A stretch of DNA of 64,000 nucleotides, from assembly GCA_030278955.1 (NCBI GenBank), contig JAOANR010000002.1:9041982-9105981 (forward strand). Reading direction: 5' to 3'. Every line of letters starts with the position of its first letter. Positions within the stretch are counted from its first letter, which is position 1. Shown one piece after another: positions 57,505 to 64,000 of this stretch. Both the position numbers and the translations under genes were made by a program. This DNA is from Hygrophila difformis. Its lineage: Eukaryota; Streptophyta; Magnoliopsida; Lamiales; Acanthaceae. Under the pieces are notes generated by a model, which saw only the letters and a program-made list of their open reading frames with translations, had not been told where the DNA came from and ran no database searches.

Positions 57505-57679
57505 TACGGCGCTAAAGACCTGTTACGGCGCTATACCAGACAGAAAAAAGGAGCTACGACGCTATACAAAAGAGCTAAAATGCTAAAATCAAGCACTACG
57601 ACACTATACAAAAGAGCTACGACGCTAAAGTATAGCGCCGTAAAAGAGGATAGCGTCGTAAATAGTATAGCGCCGTAGG
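57505..57679 (+). repeat. Palindrome cluster A of Athila-2 LTR (upstream of TATA)
   Basis: Forward half-sites TACGGCGCTA or TACGACGCTA are followed by inverted copies TAGCGCCGTA or TAGCGTCGTA, about nine half-sites in 175 bp. It lies about 165 bp upstream of the TATA box, the same place as cluster A in Athila-1. Confidence 0.85.
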
Positions 57680-57842
57680 CTCAATTGCTATTTTCCCCAT
57701 GTGCGAAAAAAGCTGGAAGATCCCAGGACCTCAAGTCCTGCTGCACAAAAGTTTTTGTCTTTTCCTTCCGGACCTGCGCTCCCGTCCCCTGCTGCGAAAG
57801 TCCGAGTAGGCCCAAAGCCATTTGATTAGGGTTTTCTTTACC

Positions 57843-57853
57843 CCTATAAATAG
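57843..57853 (+). promoter_or_regulatory. TATA box of Athila-2 LTR
   Basis: CCTATAAATAG lies between palindrome clusters A and B. The following ~700 bp (57860-58560) are T-rich leader-like sequence without an ORF. Confidence 0.65.
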
Positions 57854-58483
57854 CTGTTGTGCCCTCTTTGAACAGTAGCCTACACCCACTTTGAAGAATT
57901 ATTTTGCTGTTCTTTAAGAGAGCAGTAGGCTCTAGCTCATAGGTAGATTAGGTAGATTATTTTTATGCAATGTAGTTTCTTTCTAGCTTTAGATTTAATT
58001 TCTTATGCTTAGTTTGTAAATGGGTTGTTAGATTTAGTTAGCCATATTTTCATATTTTTACAGTTTTTCCTTTGTATTTTTTTTGGGGTTTGAAACACTT
58101 AAACTAATGGGTGTTTGAACCATATTTTGGTTTTAATCAAGAAAATGTTCCCAAACATATGAGATGGAATTTACTCCATGGTTTTGTGGTTTTATTTTAC
58201 TGTTTTGGTTTGGTTTTTGGGGTCTCTTGACCATTTTTTTAGTTTTTAGTATTAGATAGATTTTAATTGCTTTCTTAGTTTTAATAAGTGCACAAATACT
58301 AGATGTTCATCCCTTTTTAGATTTATTAGTGTAGTTTAGATTTTATTTTTGCTTAGTGTTGGTTTTTATTACTTTTTATTTTTATTTTGTTTTATTTTAT
58401 TTTATTTTATTTTTAGTGTAGTTTAATAGATCTAAAATGTGGATGATGTTATTGTATTTGTGCATATTCAAAAACTAAAATAG

Positions 58484-58565
58484 GGTTTTGCAATCGCATA
58501 GATTGTATTACCCGATCAACAATTTTAGGGTTTGCAATCGCATAGATTGCATCACCCGAACAACA
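58484..58565 (+). repeat. Direct repeat with GCAATC...GATTGC hairpins
   Basis: Two copies of a ~40-bp phrase each contain GCAATCGCATAGATTG, a small inverted repeat, just before cluster B. Confidence 0.7.
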
Positions 58566-58579
58566 ACATTCTGGGCTAG

Positions 58580-59055
58580 CTACGACGCTAACCGCCTTAC
58601 GACGCTATCCTTGGATAGCGTCGTAGGTGAGGTTTAGCGCCGTAGTTATCCAGACTTAAACAAAAATTTGCCTTACGGCGCTAGACCAACGACGCTATCC
58701 TCGGATAGCGTCGTAATTTTTGTTTAGCGCCGTAGGACCCCAAAATACTTCATTTCTCATAAAAACCCACCTACGGCGCTATCCTCACGACGCTATCTTA
58801 GGATAGCGCCGTAATTTAATGCCTAGCGCCGTAGCATCCCTCCTTTTTCCAAAAACTTCTTTCTTCCCCAATTTCTCAAACCACTTACGACGCTACACCT
58901 ACGACGCTATCCTAGTATAGCGCCGTAAATTAGTGTATAGCGTCGTACACACCCCTTCAACCCCAAAATTTCACATCTCTTTCACCAATCCACTACGGCG
59001 CTATACCTACGACGCTATCCTAGGATAGCGTCGTAAAATCCGCCTAGCGCCGTAA
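58580..59055 (+). repeat. Palindrome cluster B of Athila-2 LTR (downstream of TATA)
   Basis: Five units of about 64 bp, each with two forward TACGRCGCTA half-sites and two inverted ones; the middle pair forms a palindrome such as CGCTATCCTAGGATAGCG. Units are separated by about 30 bp of unrelated sequence. The layout equals cluster B of Athila-1, but no half-site base pattern is shared. Confidence 0.9.
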
Positions 59056-61803
59056 TTGACATTTTTGCCAAATTTTCCATTTCTCCATTTTCCTCATTTA
59101 ATTAATTGAACCTTTATATTAATATTTTGAGGTTGAAATCCAATGATCTCAACCCATGATTAATTTGATATAAAGAACTTTGTTCAATTTTCCATTAAAA
59201 CACTTTTCTACAAAATAAAATAAAAAATTAAACTCTAATGACCTAAGTATATAATCCGGACTGTAATTAATTAATTAATTATGGAATGAGTGATTATTTA
59301 GACATAAAGAGTAAGTATGGATTTAATTCCATACCCTTGCATGAGAAACCAATGTCTCTCATACAAGATGACCCAAAAATATTTTCTTTTTTTATTTTGT
59401 TTTTTCCGTGCTGTGTGAAACAGCTAGTAAGAGATATAACAGACTAATGTTGGCGGGTATTCCCACACGGATAAACTAGCTCGTGGTCTGTATATTAATT
59501 ACTAGATATTATTTTGCATGGTCCGGATAGTGGTCGGTGGAAGCCTTGGCGGTTCGTCCATCCGGGATTATAATAGCTGCTCAGCTGACTCCTATCCGGA
59601 TACAGTTTTATTTTCTTTATCTTAATTTCAAAACCTGAATTCAAGTTGTAGTATTATTAAATGATGTCGACCATCATTATTTGAGAATTATTACAGCAAG
59701 AAAATATGTGGGTTTTTCTTCCATTCACAGACAAAAGGGAGCTGAATGACGGTGGTCACCGTCACTTGGAATTCCTTTCTGTCTAAAAAATCTTTCCATC
59801 TGGAATAATTGGGAACTGGATAGCAGATGTTTGCAGTCCAGATCACCCTAGTTATTTATGGCACTCTCTTTAGCCAAATTCTTCTCATCTCCGGCTATTT
59901 CATCCTTGTGTTCCAACTTCTGTCTAAACCCACATTATATTTTGGGTTAATTTAATTTTACACTTCCTTATAAAATTATGCATGATATTATTATGTAAAT
60001 ATTGTGGTCAATATTATTTTGGGATCCTTCCCTTGGACATAGAAGTCTTGATTTAAATCAGATGCCTCACAATAAATTTCCAACAAAAATTCTTTTATAA
60101 AATCCGGATCTGAGTAAGGGATAAATTCCACTGTTATGACTAATTCATATTCGACTGGGGATTGATTTTGGGAAATTAGAAGCAGAGTCAGCGATTAGGT
60201 CTCACCTAGACTGAAAGGGTCTGTGTTCTTATTGAGAGTCTAGTACCTGTTTAGGGAATGATTTTCACATCGATTATTTTCCGAAATTGATGTGTATTGG
60301 GAATCTAGTCTTAATTAACGCACCGAGATGGGATCCACTTGGATTCAAATACAGTGTGTTAGATAATTCTAGATGAACAATACATAGGCCTTGGTTATTT
60401 TCTAAGATAGGGTTGAGTATTCTTTCAACTGCTATCCTCTTCTGCCAGAGCCTATTTTTGAGTCCTGAGTAAGTGCATCCGGAACGAACTAATTTATAGT
60501 TCGTTTCATTAGTTTGTATCTCATAACCACCCGACGGGAAGTGAACACTGCGAGCGGTTCACCGAGAATAGGGAATTCTTGATCCACATCCGGTCATTCT
60601 GACTGGGGGCTTTCTTTTACTACCAGGGTCAGACTTTCAAAAACCTCCGAGTGATAGGATTTTAAATGCTTTCTTTACCGCTTTCTTTACCGCTTTCTTT
60701 TGATTGCTTTCTTTAGAGGTCACTCAGTTGTATTGAGAGTTGCGCAACTGCTACTAGGACTGAGAGTTAAGGGATAGTTCAGGGCTTAATTAGAATCTTC
60801 GGGCGTGACATGGGGGAATGATAGCGGTACTTGCCACTTCAATAAATGATTTGTCAGGTGTTGCTTGTCCACCACAGATGAATAACATGCCTCTACACGG
60901 CCGTGTGAGGGCAGTTGTGAGTCTGTGGTATCTTAGATTTTGCTGTCTTAAGAGCATGTAAACTCTTACTGTAAGTCCCTGTCTGTTAAAGGGAACATAG
61001 TATAGAGAGCATGAGAGTTAGCTAATTGAAAGGATTATCCCAAACAAAGATCTGTGTAACAAAATGGAAGTTTAAGTGTGTTTCATCTGAATCTTGTCCA
61101 ATTTTTATTATTTTCTTCCTGTCCCTTCTGTCTCATTTTAAATCTGCTTTCTTAGAATAATTTTACCGCTTTCTTAGAATAATTTTATTGCTTTCTTAGA
61201 TTAAACTTAATTCACTTTCCAGAATAACTTTATCTGCTTTAATTGTAATTGCTTTCATAGCTTAGTTTAAATTCTGTTAAGTAGTTGATAGTCAAAACAC
61301 AAACTTGAATCGAGTAACCGAGTGGAAAATCTTAGTAAATGACGTGGGCCCTGCTTCTATCGCACATCCTCCAGTGAACGATCCGGTACTTACTATAAAT
61401 ACTGCAATTTTTGACTCCGTGCGCTTTCGGGGGCACAGTTTCTTAACACGAGTAATAAAAACGTGACAACCTATAATATATCCCTAATCCCAACTCCGCC
61501 ATCATAAATTGGTTTCATTAAATAAAAAATTGAAAACCGGGATTATGATTTTTCAGGAAATACTCATGTAGTGGGAACTTGTCAAAAGTTTCATGGCAAG
61601 GATCTTCAAGGCACGAAATTGTCAAAGATTTCATGCCGGGGAGGTCCATAATGCCGTTTGAACTCAAAGTTTCCCCTCATAAGTAATAAAAAGTGAAATA
61701 TATCCTTAAACCCATTTCCCGCAAATCATAACTCTTTTCATTTAATAAATTTAACCTGGGATATTTTAAAAATACTCGTGTGACGAAATTGTCAAAAGTT
61801 TCA

Positions 61804-61821
61804 TGGCGCCGTTGCCGGGGA
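61804..61821 (+). other. Primer binding site of Athila-2
   Basis: TGGCGCCGTTGCCGGGGA, identical to both PBS copies of Athila-1, directly follows the LTR end GTTTCA. Degenerate PBS-like copies (TTTCATGGCAAGG, TTTCATGCCGGGGAGG) lie at about 61588-61650. Confidence 0.85.
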
Positions 61822-61931
61822 GGATGCAACGTCGTTTATTAAGAGAATTACACTCCTGATTACTCATAGTTAGTTTAGTGTTAGTTTAGTGTATTTATTT
61901 CAGAACAGAGAAGTACCCTCAAATCAATTAA

Positions 61932-61971
61932 ACATTTAGAGTACTAAGACTCTAAATGTGAGGATGTTGAT
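61932..61971 (+). repeat. Hairpin/GAGGATGTTGAT module, Athila-2 copy 1
   Basis: ACATTTAGAGT and ACTCTAAATGT pair around a 6-nt loop, and GAGGATGTTGAT follows. TTGCTTGCAG, a likely 3' splice site, ends at 62012, 41 nt after TTGAT. An ATGGAGCC start lies just after it. Confidence 0.65.
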
Positions 61972-62471
61972 TTGAGGGGAAAACCTAACCAAATGGGTAT
62001 TTTTGCTTGCAGGAATCATGGAGCCACAAAAATTGGTGAAAGGAGTTAAATGTGGAAGTGTAGCAGTGGGGCTGCACTAATTTGCAATTGTGAATTGCAC
62101 AACACGCGAAACTCACGTGTTTGTCATCTCCACCATCTCCGCACTACGAAGCTCCACCACTGCTCCATCGCCCATCCACCTCATTACCACCACTGCGCTG
62201 AGGAGACCCTCATCACTGGTGAAACGACAAATGGAGCAGCAGACCTTCGGACTATAGGTTCTCGGTTAGATTAGTTCTGTAATTGACCGAAGATTATATC
62301 CGGAATTTAAAGAAATTTAAAATCCGGAATAATTTTCACAAGCACAGAATTAGTCCAACCTAAATTTCTGCAAGTCAAAGTCATATATATATATATATAC
62401 ATATATATATATTTATATATATAAACCTCTTGTGCATATTTTATTAAATAATTCGGGTATTAATCAATTAA

Positions 62472-62514
62472 CTCACATTTAGAGTACTAAGACTCTAAAT
62501 GTGAGGATGTTGAT
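62472..62514 (+). repeat. Hairpin/GAGGATGTTGAT module, Athila-2 copy 2
   Basis: A perfect 14-bp stem, CTCACATTTAGAGT with ACTCTAAATGTGAG, and GAGGATGTTGAT overlapping its end. The acceptor TTGCTTTGCAG ends at 62558. Downstream sequence (GGTTCCCGGTTGG) is homologous to Athila-1 at about 8500. The stretch 61972-62471 between copies 1 and 2 has no supported gene. Confidence 0.65.
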
Positions 62515-62842
62515 ATTTTTGAGAAAACCCGATAACTTTTTCGGTGTTTGCTTTGCAGGAATTTGTGGAACTACAAAAAGAAATTTAAAGCTTCAAAAAG
62601 GTTCCCGGTTGGATTGATTCTGTGATTAATAAAAAAATATTCCTGAAATTTAAAGCAATTTAAGATCCGGACTAATTTTTATAAGAACAGAATTAATCCG
62701 ACCTAATTTATGCAAGTAAATATGGTATATTAAATTTTATAAAATCCAAAAATGTGATTGAACAATTTTGATGAAAATCAGAATTTTTCTCAAGTATTGG
62801 GCATCGAACAATCGCCTTGTTCGACGAACCAAACTATAACAC

Positions 62843-62889
62843 ATAGCCAAAATCGTCGAACATTTAATTGGTTTGACGAAAAAGGCTAT
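62843..62889 (+). repeat. Nested hairpin in the Athila-2 internal region (cluster C equivalent)
   Basis: Outer arms ATAGCC and GGCTAT enclose inner arms TCGTCGAAC and GTTTGACGA. A related hairpin with TCGAAC and GTTCGA lies at 62806-62822. The position between two modules matches cluster C of Athila-1, but the half-site is a third, different sequence. A pyrimidine tract (about 62925-62946) follows, as after the Athila-1 internal TATA box. Confidence 0.6.
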
Positions 62890-62991
62890 CGGAATTATTT
62901 TTCTATCTTTTATGTTAATATTTTCTCCCTCCCTCCCTCCTCTCTTATTTTATTTTGATTTTGATAATCTGTTTAAGTAGGAATTGATTTA

Positions 62992-63031
62992 CTCACATTT
63001 CGAGCAAGGCTCAAAATGTGAGGATGTTGAT
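62992..63031 (+). repeat. Hairpin/GAGGATGTTGAT module, Athila-2 copy 3
   Basis: CTCACATTT and AAATGTGAG with inner GAGC and GCTC, the same version as Athila-1 copy a at 6062-6101, so the two are orthologous positions. The downstream acceptor and ORF3 are deleted in Athila-2. Confidence 0.65.
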
Positions 63032-64000
63032 TCTTCACTTAAATAAAAAAAAAGAGGAGTGTTATTTTTCTCTTTGTTTATTTTTATTATTTTATATATT
63101 TATACCCAGTGCAAAGCATGCATAACTCTGTCTAAGAATTCACATATTTGATTTTGGTTTATGATTAAATTTTCAAAATTTTAAATTGGGATAATATAAT
63201 TGAAAACATGCATGATATAAATTTTTGAGGTTTTGAGCTATAAAAATTTAATGATATAATCATCTTGTTTGGTAATGAGTCCTCATGTTGAGAATTTAAT
63301 TGAATAGATTGTAAGAATTTTCAAAAATTAAATTTAAGAATATTGTATGACATGAATGAACCATTCCATGTGAGATTTGAGCCATGAGTCATTTTTACTC
63401 ATTCTTTTCTTTGATGTGTGAAAATCATTTTAATTAAAGGAAACTAGAACTTGCAATTGGGACCGATTCAAGACCATGCCATATTCCAAAAATCGAGCAT
63501 ATGATCGAGGCACCTAGAAAACCAAATTTTGGCCTTCTTTTGAAATCCAAACCCAAAAATATTTTCCCTTTAGGATTAACCATCTTGAGCCTTTAAGCCT
63601 AATTTTTCTTTGAAGCCCTCTATATTATTCCAAGCCTTCTAAAAAGACAAAAAAAAATTTAAACCCAAGTGTGTAAGAATGATATTTATCAAGGCATTAC
63701 AATTTATGATCATTATAAATTTCAATCGGTATTCAAAAATCCAATCAAAAAAAAAAGAGAGAAAAATGTTGAGTCTCATTCAACACAAATAAATTGTAAA
63801 TGACAAAGCAAATTAGACATAGTCTAATGTCATGCAAAAAAAATATATATATATATATATATTAATGATCATAAATTTTAAATAAAAATATGCCTTATTA
63901 AGATAGAATTACTTCTTGCCACTTCTCAGCCCAATAATTCCTTTCCACACCAAATGTTACAGCCGTATGCCCCATTATAACCCTTAAATAAGACCTCATG
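63032..64000 (+). other. Athila-2 3' non-coding tail
   Basis: Homologous to the tail of Athila-1 (about 590-1500, reversed); for example, the 63450-63600 stretch matches 1010-1180. No ORF. The window ends before the polypurine tract. Confidence 0.75.

Larger units (their letters stand above)
53470..61803 (+). repeat. Athila-2 5' LTR, interrupted by a solo LTR
   Basis: The length is about 5.7 kb without the nested 2.6-kb insertion. The start and the last ~2.5 kb (about 59300-61803) are homologous to the Athila-1 LTR. The middle differs: a C-rich segment, then palindrome clusters with an unrelated half-site on each side of a TATA box. The part at 59060-61803 has no ORF. A degenerate duplication of the LTR end with PBS-like remnants lies at 61475-61650. 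Confidence 0.85.
53465..64000 (+). mobile_element. Athila-2: non-autonomous Athila derivative, cut by right window edge
   Basis: It starts TGATAATGGCC at 53470, homologous to the Athila-1 LTR start, inside the copia element. GGTAG at 53465-53469 is the expected target duplication. Its LTR ends at 61803 and a tRNA-Asp-type PBS follows. The internal part goes straight from the leader to hairpin modules and then to the 3' tail shared with Athila-1. There is no gag, pol or ORF3. By alignment to Athila-1 the 3' LTR should start about 0.45 kb right of the window. Confidence 0.88.

Noticed and set aside
57257..57678. Lys/Arg/Glu-rich ORFs at 57257-57586 and 57445-57678.
   Set aside because: They cross the solo LTR end and an A/G-rich tract into the palindrome cluster; no conserved protein.

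Overview
The window is nuclear DNA of a flowering plant, almost certainly a eudicot. It is a stack of nested LTR retrotransposons of plant-only lineages (Athila, Tat, Tekay-type chromovirus, Tork-like copia) around one small gene island. That island holds an intact two-exon plastid oxidoreductase gene of the pKIWI502 type. I see no bacterial, organellar, rRNA or CRISPR content.

Layout. 1-20068: Athila-1, minus strand, running off the left edge, with degraded gag-pol and a long third ORF. 20069-27764: the right part of a plus-strand chromovirus into which Athila-1 inserted; its 5' part should lie left of the window. 27765-28321: AT-rich spacer. 28322-43805: a structurally complete plus-strand Tat element with a perfect ACTAG target duplication and LTRs built mainly of ~170-bp tandem repeats. 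43811-47982: gene island with the oxidoreductase gene, a PPR-like relic and a Tourist-like MITE. 47983-48742: a tRNA-derived SINE split by a small hAT-like element. 48860-53469: a minus-strand copia element whose 5' end is cut off by Athila-2. 53470-64000: Athila-2, plus strand, a coding-empty sibling of Athila-1 that carries a solo chromovirus LTR and runs off the right edge.

The most interesting signal is in the two Athila elements. Each LTR has two clusters of nested inverted repeats, one on each side of the TATA box, and every full unit has the layout half-site, half-site, inverted half-site, inverted half-site. The layout is shared but the half-site is unrelated: CAATTCGGTCTA in Athila-1, TACGRCGCTA in Athila-2. 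A third cluster in Athila-1 lies just upstream of an internal TATA-like box. That box is followed by a 38-nt first coding exon, a GTAAGT donor, a 1475-bp intron and an acceptor that joins in frame to ORF3, so ORF3 appears to have its own promoter and intron. A hairpin plus GAGGATGTTGAT module with compensatory stem changes recurs before 3' splice sites and, in degenerate form, at the polypurine tract.

Almost all retroelement ORFs carry stops or frameshifts. The only gene likely to make a host protein is the oxidoreductase. Family names come from reading motifs; no database search was run.
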